From Rhipidocladum racemiflorum (taxonomy: Eukaryota; Streptophyta; Magnoliopsida; Poales; Poaceae), in assembly GCA_036346355.1 (NCBI GenBank), contig CM070580.1:27943374-28007373 (forward strand): 64,000 nucleotides of DNA, written 5' to 3'. Below, in pieces: positions 1-12,181 of this stretch. How positions within the stretch are numbered: position 1 is the first letter of the stretch; every line of letters starts with the position of its first letter. The notes under the pieces are model-generated. The model was not told the origin of the DNA, did not search any database, and saw only the letters and a list, made by a program, of their open reading frames with translations. The translations under genes were made by a program, and so were the position numbers.

Positions 1-440
1 GCAGGGTTAACCTTATCGTCAGGTGTGATTTTCGGATGAACAGTGAAATTCGATAATCGCAAAAATCGAGCCGAAAATCGGTCGAAAATCGCAAAAAATC
101 GCGTAAAATTCAAAAAACAGATTTTTTGAAAAAAAAATCAAAAACGTGGAAAATCGACGAAAATCGGTGGAAAATCGACGAAAATTGGTGAAAAATCGAC
201 AACCATGTTGATTTTTTTTGTGCGGTCGACTTTTGTAGCGATTTTCGACGATTTTTGACGAAAATCGACCGATTTCCACCGATTTTCGACCGGTTTTTGA
301 CACGTAAATTTTTTCGAATTTTCGAATTTTTTTGAATTTTTTTTTGAATCGGATCGGTTTATCGACCGGTTTTTGATATCGAGTCAGCGATATGATTAAA
401 ATCGCGAAAATCGACCGGTTTTAAATCGATATTGGCGGTT
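1..440. repeat. Low-complexity repeat built on CGATTTTCGACC-like words
   Basis: Degenerate reiterations of CGATTTTCGACC / GGTCGAAAATCG, interrupted by A/T runs. It opens with AGGGTTAACC very near the window edge, and the block at 39165-39478 starts in nearly the same way (GGGGTTAACC) and uses the same internal words. The two therefore look like members of one dispersed non-coding family. The family is not recognised and the left end may lie outside the window. Short ORFs here arise from the low complexity and are not genes. Confidence 0.6.
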
Positions 441-476
441 CTTTGTTTGTTGTCTTTGTAGTGCGTCCAGCTCTAA

Positions 477-691
477 GGCCATTCACAGTGGGAGTTTCAT
501 TTTCATTAATGATGTATCACATCATCATGTTTGGTGGCATAGCAAGATAATTATGAAGAGAGAGATAGAAAGAGTTTCAGGGAGGTGAGTGAGTTTCATC
601 TAGATGAAACCTGAGATACACGGTTACCTAGACAAAAGTTGATGTGACACTCTTGGAAACTGAGAAATAAAACTATGCACTGGGAATAGCC
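477..691. mobile_element. Tourist-like (PIF/Harbinger type) MITE
   Basis: Imperfect terminal inverted repeats: GGCCATTCACAGTGGGAG at the left, and the complement of GCACTGGGAATAGCC at the right, with similarity continuing inward for about 25 bases. It is flanked by the 3-bp target duplication TAA (474-476 and 692-694). At 215 bp with no coding capacity it fits a Tourist-like MITE. Confidence 0.8.
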
Positions 692-694
692 TAA

Positions 695-2622
695 TGGCAC
701 TAGATCCCCTCTTCTCTACTCTCTCCAGTCCCTCGCCCTCTCCCCCATCCATCCTCTCTTTAGCTCGACGACGATAGGGTCCTGTAGGTAGCTTGTCATT
801 TGGCGATTAGAAGAGCCCACATGACAAACAACGAACGGTGGAGCGGCGCGATGTGGACGGCAAGCAGCACGACCAACAACAAGGCGGGCCTGAACGATGA
901 CGCACTAGGCCTGTGTTTCTTATATCCAGGCGTTCCGGTGAAGCCAGCCGGCTCCCTCGGAGGAGCTTAGCTACTCTCCATTGTCGCATGCCTCCCTCTT
1001 TTGGTATGTTTTTTTTTTGTTGCAGACGTTTATTAAATTTGTTGCAACACACTTTGCTTATTGCTGGAAGTGGTATTATTTATTGCAATGTTTCTTTCAT
1101 AAATCTAGTAGGAAGAGGTATTTTGTTGCAGTATGTTGTATAGAATAAAATCTCAGCGAAACCTCGGATCGGCCATGGATGAGATTACAAATCCCAGATA
1201 AATAAAAAAATTCAAAATTTTCAAAATGCTAACTTCGAAAATCTCAACAAGATTTTGTGTTTTTGGCCGGATTGCTATTTTTTGTGCTGGATTTGGGACC
1301 AATTTTTTTAGAGAATTAGAATGTTATTTATGAGGAATACATGTAAACAAATTTGCAATATGCATACATACAAATATATATATATATGCATATGTATGCA
1401 TGTAATGTTATGCATCTTTTGTCAATGAAGAGCAGGTGCATACTGTATTTCAACTAAAACTGAGAATTCTATGACTTATGTTATCTATGCACCTTATTTC
1501 GTCAATATGGTTAAAACTTGAAAATAAAAGTACTTTACTTAAGTGATAAATGTGCATCTTATTTCATGAAAACCCTTGAAGGCCCCAATCCAATTTCTTT
1601 TGTGCCAAATAGCGTATGTACATAAATTCTTTCATGATTTTTTGAAAACTTTTCCTATTTTTTTCTATCCACGGGAGACCATTTTACAGTATTTCGCATT
1701 GCCATAATTTTTAAAATTCCTCAGGCTTGATCATCATCTAAAAATTTTATGAAAACATTAGTGATGCGTTAGGACTATCCAAAAAAATTCAAAATTTTAT
1801 AATGCATTTTGGACCAATTTTCGTTCGATTAAAAATCACCGAGATATCTCTCGGAAATTTTGGTAAAAAAAATGGATTTGAATTTTCTCTAGATTTCATC
1901 TAAAATTTCCAAATCTCGTTGGAATTTTGGATTTTAGTCCCCTCCGAGATATAATTCAAAAACAAAATTTGAAACCTTGATGTTGCATCACATTATTTTC
2001 TTGTCGCAACAGTGTTGCAGTCGAACAAACTTTTTGTTGCAAGCTCATATTTCATTGTTGCACTGCATGATTTATTTTACTGCAACAATTGAATTTGGGG
2101 GGCTCTTGATTAGAGGAATTTGGTCCAACAATTGGTGGCCAACATCTTTGCAAATTGATGATTTGGTGTTGGTTACTTGATCTTTTAATTAGATGGATGT
2201 TGTTGAGAACTTTTGGAGCCAAGGTGAGTTGTGTGCCAAACATGGTTGTCTGTATAGAACTACTTTTTTTGGTCGTGCATAGTGCACGGCGCTAGCGTTC
2301 GGATTGGATGTTCGAGCGACAGTCGCACCCTAGTTATATACTTGTGGGTTTTATCCAATTTTGAATAAAAAATTTTATAGGTTTCCTATTTTTTTTCTGG
2401 ATATTGCACTTCTTTTTTGGATTTTGTTGCAGGTGTTGATTGCAATTATTGTACATATTGTTTTGCGATGTTGCACCGACGCGTACGATGGAAAGCTTTT
2501 CACCGTACGTTTGAGTGCCAATTGCTCCCTTTACATGAAAGTTATGTGTTCCAAATAGTCTCTAAAACTTTTGTACTCATAAATCCTTGTACAGTAGTGG
2601 ATCACATCTCATCCGTAAAAAC
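695..2622. other. Unassigned intergenic DNA
   Basis: No gene is recognised. From 695 to about 1140 the sequence is moderately GC-rich. From 1140 to 1960 it is AT-rich, with words such as AAAATTTTG and CGAGATATCTCGG. From about 1020 to 1130 and 1980 to 2480 TTGTTGCA-type words recur. A short TA/ATGCAT microsatellite lies at 1374-1402. The open frames are short and lack recognisable domains. Decayed transposon sequence is likely but I cannot name it. Confidence 0.4.
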
Positions 2623-2624
2623 TA

Positions 2625-2885
2625 CTGCCTTCGTCTAAGTTTATAAGACATATTTTCTTAGTGGTCTTATCCATAAATATAAGATGTATTTTATATTTCA
2701 GTGCAAAATTAGTGTGATGATCCCTATATACCTCTAATAAATATCTGTATTTAACTCATATTTTCTATGTGTATGCATTGAATACAATGCTTAGTGATAC
2801 TAATTAGGTGTAATCTAATCATTTTCAATATCTTTTTGGTCTATATGTCAAGAAGAAATACGCTCATGAACTTAGATGAAGCAAG
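2625..2885. mobile_element. Stowaway (Tc1/mariner type) MITE
   Basis: The left end CTGCCTTCGTCTAAGTTTAT and the complement of the right end (ATGAACTTAGATGAAGCAAG) form inverted repeats matching over about 30 bases. The element is flanked by TA (2623-2624 and 2886-2887). The ends are variants of the grass Stowaway CTCCCTCCGTC terminus. Length 261 bp, AT-rich, non-coding. Confidence 0.85.
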
Positions 2886-3540
2886 TAGTTTGAAATATAT
2901 GTAACTGCGGTGACTATATTTTATACTACACCGTGTTTCAAATTAAAGTGTTTCTATAATTATAAGGGTCATTTGGTTCGTGGAATTCAAATCGCGTAAC
3001 AATTTCAGTTGATTTGGAATTTGTTGCGTGCTTGATTGAAGAGGAAGGTGCTAGACCTTTGGCCGGCTCGGGTAGAGGGGGTGGACATCAATGCCGTGAA
3101 AGCGATCGATGGAGGTAAAGCTGTCGAAGCTACCGGCCTTGTAAATCGGGAGGCACCGCCAAGAGATCAGGTTCGTGGCAAACTGCAGACTGCCTTTTCA
3201 TTGATTTTCTTGATACAAATAGAAGAGAAGTTTCCTCAATCGGGAACCATAAAATCCAAACTAACTAATGGATAAAACTAACTTGTAGGTAAGCAAAACA
3301 ACTACTAGCTAATCAACCGCACCTCCCCCTTGTGCACCAACTGCTCCTGTGCCTGGAGGTGGCCCGGCAGGATTGCAACCCCCTTTCCTCTTCCGGAAGA
3401 ATTCATTGTCGAGGCCATTAGGCCCACAACGTTACCCCCCCCGAACCAAGCTTGTCTGTAAGCGTAAAGTCAGGATAAGAGCATTGTAGCACTGTTGCTT
3501 CGACCCATGTCGCCTCGTCTTCAGGTTCTCCTTTCCAATG
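2886..3540. other. Unassigned intergenic DNA
   Basis: No recognisable gene. A 79-codon frame at 3036-3275 has no domain that I recognise. The stretch leads into the gypsy remnant at 3550. Confidence 0.4.
3381..3424 (+). repeat. Direct repeat flanking the gypsy remnant (left copy)
   Basis: About 45 bp containing TCGAGGCCATTAGGC, similar to 5077-5121 (TCGAGGCCATTTAGGC). The two copies lie 1.7 kb apart on either side of the minus-strand gypsy integrase remnant. They may be pieces of its LTRs or an unrelated duplication. Confidence 0.5.
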
Positions 3541-3549
3541 AATTAAGAG

Positions 3550-4768
3550 CTAACATTGTTCCTTAGCAAAGCGGTGCACCAAGATGCAGTGCAGTTCTAG
3601 AGGCGCCAGTTGGCATGCTAGCGAGACGTCGAACGACAGAGCAGGCATCGCCGGCGAGGGAGCTCCCTTGAATTGTTTCAGAAGAGAAACGTGGAACACA
3701 TCATGAAGGCAAGCCTCTAGCAACAGTAAAAGCCAATATGCAATCTGCCCAATGCGCTCCACAATTTGATAAGGCCCATAGTATCGTGGTGACAGCTTGT
3801 GGTGGACATTGGTCCGAACTGATTATTGTTGATGGTGTTGAAGCCAGAGCCATACCCAAGTACCAAATCGTGAACTAGACCTCACAATGATGGGCATCAT
3901 AGTATTGTTTCATCCTGTTTTGGGTGTGGTGAAGATGCGCTTAGGCACTTTTAAGGAGTGCATCACGATTAGTGAGGTGATAGTCGACGGTGTTAATGAT
4001 GGCGATCCCTTGATTGTATGGAAGGAGCAGCGGTGGAGGACGCCCGTAGACAAGCTCGAACGGTGTCATGCGATGAGCCGAGTATAAGGGAGGAGTTATA
4101 GCAAAATTCCACTCAGGGAAGCCACTTAACCCATGTGCTGGGGTTGTCGGCCACCAAACATTGGAGGTACATTTCCACCGTCTTGTTGACCACCTCCATT
4201 TACCCATCAGTATGCGGGTGATAAGCCGTAGAAGGAGGAGTGTGGTGCCACATCATTTGAACATATCCTTCCAGAATGTGCTGGTGAAGACCGGATCGTG
4301 GTCGGAAACGATGGATTCTAGCATGCTGTGCAAGCATACAACATTGTTGAAGAAGAGTTGCACCACCATCGGAGCTATGGAGGGTTGGGTCATAGGCAGG
4401 AAGTATGCATACTTGGACAGCCGGTCCACAACAACCAAGAGTACGAACTTGCCTTGGGACTTTGGTAGACCTACAATAAAATCCACAAAAATATTGGCCC
4501 AAACCTGGTGCGACACGGGAAGCGATTGAAGGAGACCCGCGGGAGAGAGGGAGCTTGTCTTACTGCACTGACACACCACGCATTGCATGATGTACTCCTC
4601 CACCACGCACCACCGGTGCGACCAATAGTAAGATTGCCGAAGGCAATGGAGCGTCTTATGCACTCTCTCATGTGTCAAGTCATGGACCGCTGCCACCATC
4701 TCAGGAATGAGGGGTGACTTATCCGGAATGATGAGACGCTCATTATAGAAGAGGAGCCCATCATGCAC
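3550..4768 (-). pseudogene. Ty3/gypsy integrase remnant
   Basis: Read on the minus strand from 4768 to 3550, in at least three frames. The order is an HHCC zinc-binding region (HERVH ... CVVCQ), the integrase core with VWANIFVDFIVGLP (first catalytic Asp) and SDHDPVFTSTFWKDMF (second Asp), YHPHTDG in the next frame, then SAHRMTPFELVYGRPPP, and a C-terminal segment with HDVFHVSLLKQFKG typical of the region before a chromodomain. Integrase would insert the cDNA copy into DNA. Frameshifts and the lack of upstream RT and RNase H make this a dead fragment. It reads like a chromovirus-type gypsy, distinct from the Tat elements further right. Confidence 0.85.
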
Positions 4769-5076
4769 GCGCCAGGTTGGTCGTGGTGCCTCGATGGAGT
4801 GTCAGTTAAGGGAGTCGCACCCGCCTGCATGTAGTTGAACTCTCCTGGCCTGAAGTGGCTGTAGTCTCCACCGGCAGTGTGTTTGCTAGGCTAGGAGCGG
4901 ACTACTCCTGGTGATTTTGGGTGGCTGGCCGTGCATGGTGCGGTTCATCGGTCAGCTTTGACTGGAGGGCGGCACACTTTTGAAGGATCACCGGGTCGAT
5001 GCGAAGAATTGCTTGCTACTGATCAGCGGCCACTAGGTATGGAGCTGAGAGTTCCACACAAGGTGGACTGCACTCC

Positions 5077-5121
5077 CCTTTTCCTCTTTCGGTAGAATAC
5101 ATTATCGAGGCCATTTAGGCG
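5077..5121 (+). repeat. Direct repeat flanking the gypsy remnant (right copy)
   Basis: Counterpart of 3381-3424, with substitutions and a one-base indel in the shared TCGAGGCCATT(T)AGGC core. Same orientation. Confidence 0.5.
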
Positions 5122-5155
5122 CACGAGAGAATTCACTTCCAATTCTAGCTTTTTA

Positions 5156-5437
5156 TAGCCTAGTTCGTTTCAGCTTCTGAATTATGGATTTTGAATTATG
5201 GGAGAAACTGCTTTTGATTATAGGAGAATCGGGCCAAGCCGGCTACAACTTCTAGGTTTCGGACCAAGTTGACGAGAATTAGCAAGAATCAGTGAGAATC
5301 AGGTTTCAGTCAGATTCTGATTCTACATAGAAATCAGCTTCTGATTCTCAGAGAAGCTGTCCAGAATCCTTCTGTTCGGCGAATAATCCGTTTTTTTTTT
5401 AAATCAGAAGCTGTTTAGAAGCTGAAACGAACAGGGC
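5156..5437. mobile_element. Tourist-like MITE with TTA target duplication
   Basis: The left end TAGCCTAGTTCGTTTCAGC and the complement of the right end GCTGAAACGAACAGGGC are inverted repeats. TTA occurs on both sides (5153-5155 and 5438-5440). Non-coding, 282 bp. Internal GATTCTGATTCT-type words are simple and partly self-complementary. Confidence 0.75.
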
Positions 5438-5704
5438 TTATGTTTGGTTTGCAAAAGAATCACGGCTTAGAAATGAATGTTTAATCCAATTCAAAATACT
5501 TTGGATGATCCAAATCAGAAAAGGAAGCAATGAACTAGCAAAATCGGGTAAGGAGACACGGGGAGGCAGACATAGACCCACAGTGAACAGCAGTCAGCAG
5601 CGTTTATGTTGTAGCTACTAGATTCGGTCAGAGCAGAAGGAGGCAAGTGGCTGTGTAAGTGGATCTGGACGCCGGAGGTGACGCGGACGACCGGAGTAGC
5701 GAGG

Positions 5705-6387
5705 TGTTTGCGCCAAAATTCGGTACATGGCAAAATGGGTTTGAATCGGATAAAAGCAATTGTATGTGTTTGCATCGGAATTCGATGTGTATTAAAATCA
5801 GCCCGAGACGGAAAGGAAGCGTTCGCATGGAAAGAAATCATCAAATGAATCGGAAAAGGAATCCGTTTCTAAAAAGGGAAGGAAATCAGATAATAGGCCG
5901 ATACGGATAAACGCACCGTATCCGTGTACAACTCGGATCGGCCAGGCATGTTATAAAAGGAGGTGGGTGCCAGGCGGCAAGAATCAATCAAATCCAACAA
6001 CACACAACTACTTTTTACAAGCTTTTCTTTTACATTGTTTTAGCCTCATAGATCTCTCTGTAAGTCGACGGAATCAACATAGTTGCGCATCGCCGATTGT
6101 TGATTTTAGCCGATTTCACCCAGGTTTGATTTGCTTCGTTTTGTTGCGCATCGCCTTCCCGAAGCCGATTTTTACCTTGTATCCGATCAATCAGAATCGG
6201 TTGATCTAGTTATCTCCTAATCGGTTCTTGCCGACTAGTGAAAAGCCGATAGATCCTTGTTTATCGGCCGGTCAAATTACAAATTCTACCTTGTCGATTT
6301 CAGTCAAATCGACCGCACGCCTCGCAAACCCGGTGTTTGTCTTGTGTGTTCGAGGCCTAAAACCCCTTCACGCTTTTGGCGCGAACA
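5705..6387 (+). repeat. 5' LTR of the first gypsy element
   Basis: Starts TGTTTGCGCC and ends GCGCGAACA. A TATAAAA box lies at 5952-5958, a plausible core promoter for the retroelement transcript. Paired with 16495-17178. Differences between the two are mainly 1-3 base indels near CG or CNG words. Confidence 0.93.
5952..5958 (+). promoter_or_regulatory. TATA box in the gypsy-1 5' LTR
   Basis: TATAAAA, conserved in the 3' LTR at 16742-16748, about 250 bases into each LTR. It would position Pol II transcription of the element. Function is inferred. Confidence 0.55.
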
Positions 6388-6392
6388 TATTT

Positions 6393-6410
6393 TGGCACGC
6401 CGGTGGGACC
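6393..6410 (+). promoter_or_regulatory. Putative primer-binding site of gypsy-1
   Basis: TGGCACGCCGGTGGGACC begins 6 bases after the 5' LTR end, where a tRNA 3' end would prime minus-strand DNA synthesis. I do not assign the tRNA. A base may be missing from the CGCCGG run compared with related grass elements. Confidence 0.6.
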
Positions 6411-7319
6411 CAAAAGAATGTCGCCAACCGACAAGCCCGCAATACCGCCGACATCAACACCGATGCCATAATCGCGCCTCGGATGGCCGACTTAACCCTC
6501 GAAAGCAACGGAAAGAAATCAAGACCGAAGGCGGCTCTGGAGGAAATGATGCTACGGTGCTTCCAGGAAACGCGCCGTGGCGTTACTCAAAAGATTGCAC
6601 TCCCAAGCATCAACCCTATCGGAGATTCGTCAGCCGAATCGGTGAGCCGATACGCACCCGCTCAAGCCGATTTATCAAGTATGATCGAGCAATCATCCAT
6701 CACGCATTGATTAACCCATCGGCTCTAGTATCCACATTAAAGCCAATGATAGAAAATAGTGTGAAAACGATTGCTCAGAATTAGCCGCCTGGAAATATGC
6801 TAGATCCACCACAAACCATCCCTACGCACTCCAAGATATTCCATAACGCTTAACGCCAAAACAGTAAGCGTGTCGGCTCATGCACCTATTATGATGCCGA
6901 CTCAACCTACTGTTTTGAAACCAAGCATACAGAGAGATGGATTCACACACTACCATGGGCACACGGATGGGGCCAAAATAAACGCTGGCCGAATCAGCTT
7001 AGATGGGCCCTCCAATAGCATCGGATATCGGCTTATCACCGATCGAACAAAGCCAGTCCCGCAAATACGGGGAGCCACGACCATGAAGCAAGCACCATAT
7101 AGAGTAGCGCCAGACGCACCCTTACCCGATACATTAGGTTATGACACGGTACCAAGACCTCCGGGTGCAATTTGATACCAGGCCCGAGTTCGCACTCGGG
7201 GCAGGCACGAATGAGAATTGGCAGGTCCTACCGCACCACAAGCCGACAATGTTAATTGGGCGTAACAAATTGCCAATGTTTTGAGGGAACAGTTCGCTTA
7301 CAACCCAGAGGGAGAGTGA

Positions 7320-8260
7320 TTGGCTACAGAAGCCGCACTCGATTACATAGACCGAATGCCATACCCCCACAACTTTAGGATACCGGACTTTGCTAAATTC
7401 TCGTGTGATGACTCATACCACAATCGAGCATATCGGGCGGTTCATGGCCCAATGTGGGGAAGTCAGACAACCGATGGATTAAGAATCGATTGTTCCTTTA
7501 TCGTTGTCCGCATCGCATTCACTTGGTTCACAAATCTACCACCAAATTCAGTTCATATATGGAACGATTTGGAAAGCCGATTTCATGAATACTTCTTCTC
7601 GGAACTATGGAGCTTAGGATTTCCGATCTCGATTCAGTCCGATGTATACTGGAATCGGTCTCTGATTATATCAAGAGATTTCGGGCGTCACGGAATAGAT
7701 GCTACAAAGGTAACATTACCCGACGATCAATTGGCCGACCTAGCGTTCCAAGGGTTGATCCCTCCATTAAAAGAGAAATTATCGTGCCAAGAGTTCCCGA
7801 CTTAGGCCACCTACTCCATCGCAGACGGCACACGAGAGCCGGTATGCAGAGATCAAAGGGTTTAAAGATAGATTTAAACCAAATAGCAAACGAAAGGCCA
7901 AAATAAACATGATAGAGTACGACTCGAGCGATACCTCCGAGGACGAAGCAGAGGTGAACATAGCCGAGTGGGCCAAAGGTTCTAAAAAGCCACTCGTATG
8001 CTCTCTACTTAAGCCGACAAAGAATAAGGCTAAGTCAAGTACTCGTATGATGTGTCAAAGTGTGACAGATATTTGATTTGTTACTACAAGAAAAACTCAT
8101 AAGATTACTGTAAGGGCACATCATACCATCGGCCGAGGAAATTAAAAAGCGAAGGTATTGCAAATGGCATCATTCATTCTCCCATAACACTAACGATTGC
8201 AATATTTTTCGACAACAGATTCAATCGGCCATCGCCGATGGCAAAGCTAAAATTCGCGGA
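7320..8260 (+). pseudogene. gag remnant of gypsy-1
   Basis: Gag packages element RNA into particles. One frame (7320-7805) carries the Retrotrans_gag pattern WFTNLPPNSVHIWNDL followed by SRFHEYFF. The next frame (from about 7607) continues with ESVSDYIKRFR, so a frameshift lies near 7600. A zinc-knuckle-like C-x2-H-x4-H-x4-C segment (CKWHHSFSHNTNDC) is read at about 8155-8200 in a third frame. The 7320 start is only the first ATG-like codon of that frame. The protein cannot be made as one chain from this copy. Confidence 0.8.
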
Positions 8261-9197
8261 AGAGTCGGGCTATGCAGATAGATATGAGCCCTTTTCAAGT
8301 CAACATGGTTCAATGTTCGCGAAAGAAAAGAGGCTCATGGAAGAAGATAAGCCGACGAAGGGAGTCGATCACGAGACGAGACAAGATAGATCACTATCGG
8401 CTCTATACAAATAGAAGCCGATAGGAATGGACAAAACTCAAGAACGGTAAAACCAAGAGGGGACTTGGAGGCTCGGTAGATGGTATCGGGCCGAGAGGGC
8501 TCCGAGAAAAGCCGATTTCAAACCAAAACCGACCTTCTCACAACTCCCGGGAAGTACGAGAGGATAAGCCTGAGGGGTAACACTCAACACCACTAATCCT
8601 CCTCAACCGAGACGGAGGAGGGACGAGCAAAGGCGGCTAGATATGCCGTGACGGCCGGGCCATCGAGGAAGAGAAACATCGGCGATGTCCCTTTTGGCGC
8701 TTTTGGGAGAGAGGGATGACCTTACCAACAGCTTGTATCTTGTCCTATGCAACACTGCCTGCATATCGGCCAAACCACCAGAAAAGATAGGTTGTCTAGG
8801 CCGATATACAATTATCCAGATATGAGAAGCGAGGGCCGATCCATGAAAGGTTGTCAACAGAGCAAGGCGAGTCCTCCCAAAAGGTGAACTATCGGCTAAC
8901 ACAGAAGAATGGAATCGACAATGAGATGAGCAATTTAGCCGAAAGATACGGAGCCGATAGAACCTAAACCTCGGTGGTGCCCTCCAGGTCTCAAAGAAGT
9001 CACAACGCCGAAGGCTTCAATGATTGAAAACACAAGAAGAAAGGGAGGCCGACAAGGAAAGCGAGAGGGATCGGATGTTCAACAAGTTAAGACCGATACC
9101 GCTTTGAAAAAGAGTGGAGAAAGAAGGAACAGATCGATAGTGATTCGTAACAATCGATTGAGTCCGGTTCTCCGATGATCCGGATGATACACCACCA

Positions 9198-9520
9198 ATG
9201 GATATAAACATGGTATTCGCTCTACCGCCGAGTTCAAAACCGAAGAATCGGCCAAGAAGTGTTCGCCAGCTTATGCCTCTGAGCACCGTGACGTGGTTCG
9301 AAAAGCCACAAGACATGCATCGGCATCTCAAACCATTATATCCGAAAGGATATATTAATGGCCGACCGATATCTCGTGATGTTGGTCGATGGCGGGCAAC
9401 AGCTAATCTAATGCCGTTAAGTACTTTCGTAAAGTCGGGTAAAGCCGATGAAGACTTGATCAAAACCAATATGGTGCTAAATGACTTCACGGAGACCCGA
9501 TCGAGGCTAAAGGCGTAATG
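9198..9520 (+). pseudogene. Aspartic protease remnant of gypsy-1
   Basis: The frame contains ANLMPLSTFVKSGKADEDL, which corresponds to the segment just after the DGGA active-site motif of Tat-type proteases. The active-site stretch is disrupted: GRWRA is seen where VDGGA would be expected. The protease would cleave the gag-pol polyprotein. A second NLMPLST-like word (QLMPLSTVTWF) occurs about 140 bases upstream in the same frame and may be coincidental or a partial duplication. Confidence 0.65.
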
Positions 9521-10139
9521 GTGTCGAATCGATACCGGTAATAAAACTTTGCCGATCGCGTTTTTGTGATTGAAGCCAAAGGTAATTACAGCGCATTCCT
9601 CGGCGCGGATCGATCCATGCCAATTGTCAGATACCATCAACTATGCACCAAAAATTGGTGCAAGTGAACGATGATACGCTTGAAGTCGCATCGCCGACAC
9701 ATCGCTCATATCGCCATGGCTAGCCCCGACACCAATTGGCCACACGAAGAAGCCGAATGTATATCGTGGAAAGCCTTGGACAATTGCGATTTTATCTGCG
9801 CCGAGAAGTCAGATTCAAGCCGATCAGCGTTAAACCTAACACGCTTGATCGGACAGCACGAAGTAGTAAGAAGATGGAGCACAAGACACTAGCAAAGTTG
9901 CAGTGAAAGGGCAAGAAGCTATCGGCAAGAAGAATACGAAGAAGCCGCCGAGGATTTTGAAGAAGAAAGAAAAGGGTTAGGATTTACTTCGCCGATTTGC
10001 TCAAGAGATTGATATTGGGGAAGGTGATAGCAAAAGACCAACGCTTGTGAGTGCCAAACTAGAACCCGTTATAAAGCAAAGTTGGTCGAAATACTCAAGG
10101 AATATAAGGATTGCTTTATGCGTGGGAGTATTATGAAAT

Positions 10140-10973
10140 GCCAGGTTTAAGCCGATAGCTAGTTGAACATCGGCTACCTATAAAACCTGGATATCGGCCG
10201 CTCAAACAGAGCCCTAGGCGGTTTAACCCTACGTTGTATGACGCTATAAAGGAGGAAGTAGGACGATTGCTAGAGGCGAAGTTTATCCGGCCATGCCGAT
10301 ACGCCGAGTGGGTCTCAAACATCGTCCCTGTGAAGAAGAAAACGGCAAACTTAGGGTATGTGTCGATTTTAGAGATTTGAACAAAGCTACGCCAAAGACG
10401 AGTACCGATGCCCATAGCCGATATGCTTATCGATGCCGCATCCGGGAATAAAATCATAAGTTTTTTGACGGAACGCCGGATACAATCAGATATTCATGGC
10501 CGGCCGATATACCCAAAACGGCTTTCGATGTCCGGCTTTAGGGCTATATGAATGGAAAGTTATGACCTTCGGTTTAAAAATGCCGGTGCTACTTATCAAC
10601 GTGCTATGAACCATATTTTCCATGATTTGATCGGCAATATCGTGGAAATATACATCGATTTAACGAGTGGTAAAATCCAAAGAAGACCGGCAACATTTAG
10701 CCGATCCGGGAAAAATGTTCGAAAGTACAAGGTTACATGGGTTGAAAATGAACCCTCTCAAATGTGCTTTCGCGATTTACCGGACAATTTCTTGGGTTCA
10801 CGGTGCATGAAGGAGGGATTGAAGTAAACCCAGCCAAAGTGAAAGCCATAGCCGATACTAAACCACCGACAAGTAAAAGGGAGCTGCAGGTGTTGATCGG
10901 GAACATCAATTACTTGCGACGCTTTATCTCAAACTTGTCGACGTATTCGGGCCTTCACACCGCTGAAAATTAA
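10140..10973 (+). pseudogene. Reverse transcriptase remnant of gypsy-1
   Basis: Pieces in different frames give VEHRLPIKPGYRPLKQ, FNPTLYDAIKEEVGRLL and WVSNIVPVKKK, then RFKNAGATYQRAMNHIFHDL and NIVEIYID (the Y-x-D-D region, cut after the first Asp by a frameshift), then FLGFTVHEGGIEVNPAKVKAI. This is the order of RT fingers, palm and thumb in Ty3/gypsy elements. At least four frame changes are needed, so the enzyme is inactive as written. Confidence 0.88.
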
Positions 10974-11484
10974 AGATAACCAAGAGTTTAAGTGGGAAGC
11001 CGATCAGCAAAGGGCCTTCGATTTACATAAAAGGTTATCTCGATGAGTCCACCAAGATTGGCCGCGCCAAAACACTGTGATACCTTTTAGACTATATATA
11101 TCGGTCAAGGTGATTCGATTGGAGCAGCTTTTAACACAAGAAGCCGATAGGAAGGAACGAGCAATATATTACTTAAGCCGACGCCTTCTAGATACGTAAA
11201 CCAGGTATCCTTTAGTAGAAAAGTTATGCTTGTCATTATACTTTGCTTGCACCAAGTTAAGACATTATATGTCAAGCTTCCAAATGCGTTATAATATGCA
11301 AAACCGATGTAGTTAAATACATATTATCGGGCGCCATCCTTGCGGGTCGGCTTGGTAAATGGGCATATGCCTTAACAGAGTTTGAGTTATCCTATGAATC
11401 CGCTAACTGTGAAAGGGCAAGTCAGGCCGATTTTATCACAGGAGTGAAACATTAGTAGGAACAACTAGTATAACTCCTTGGCAA

Positions 11485-11944
11485 TTGTATTTTGATGGGT
11501 CTGCTTGCCAAGAAGGCGAAGGCATTGGCGTGATATTAGTTTCACCTAGAAAGCAGGAGTATGATTTCATGTATCGGCTAAATAGCCGATGTTCAAATAA
11601 TCAAGCGCATCACGAAGCATTACTAAGGGGTCTACAATTGTTAGATAGCATCGGAGTGAGAGACGCCCAAGCTTTTGGAGATTCGATGTTAATTGTACAA
11701 AGCAAGTCGAGGAGAATACCGATGCAATGATGATGCACTAAACCAAGATTTGCATCAATGCCTCCAGATCATCGAGATGTTCACTACATTTTCCATAGAA
11801 CATATCCCCAGAGAAGCTAATGATAAAGCAAACCGATTGGCACAATGTGCATCGTGGTACAAGGTGGAAAGCCGACAAGGACCAATCGAGCTAAACGCTT
11901 GGCCGGTTTTATGTGTTCACCCTGTCGATCGAGAACAGAGATAA
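11485..11944 (+). pseudogene. RNase H remnant of gypsy-1
   Basis: The first frame opens with YFDGSACQEGEGIGVILVSP (catalytic Asp in YFDGS) and continues to HHEALLRGLQLL (catalytic Glu region) and FGDSMLIVQ. A frameshift near 11700 leads to the second piece with FSIEHIPREANDKANRLAQ (C-terminal Asp). The YFDGS-type domain is the plant or archaeal-like RNase H usual in Tat elements. Confidence 0.85.
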
Positions 11945-12181
11945 GGGATTATTTGTCGATCCAACCAAGCCGACCGAACAAAGGTCAGCGCAAAGCGCCA
12001 AATACGCTCTACTAGAAGACGTATTGTACTTTAGGACAATGTAAGGTTTAATATTAAGATGCCTAGGAAAAGAGGAAGCCAAAGTGGAGATGGCTGAAGT
12101 TCATGAAGGTATTTGAGGGTCACATCAATAGGCTAATAAGATCAAAAGTATACTGAGACGAATCGATATTTTTGGCCGACG

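Noticed and set aside
807..1143. Overlapping 81- and 76-residue ORFs
   Set aside because: No recognisable domain on either strand and no splice structure.
2285..2335. Helitron 3' end (GCGACAGTCGC then CTAG)
   Set aside because: The stem would leave a one-base loop and no matching 5' end was found.
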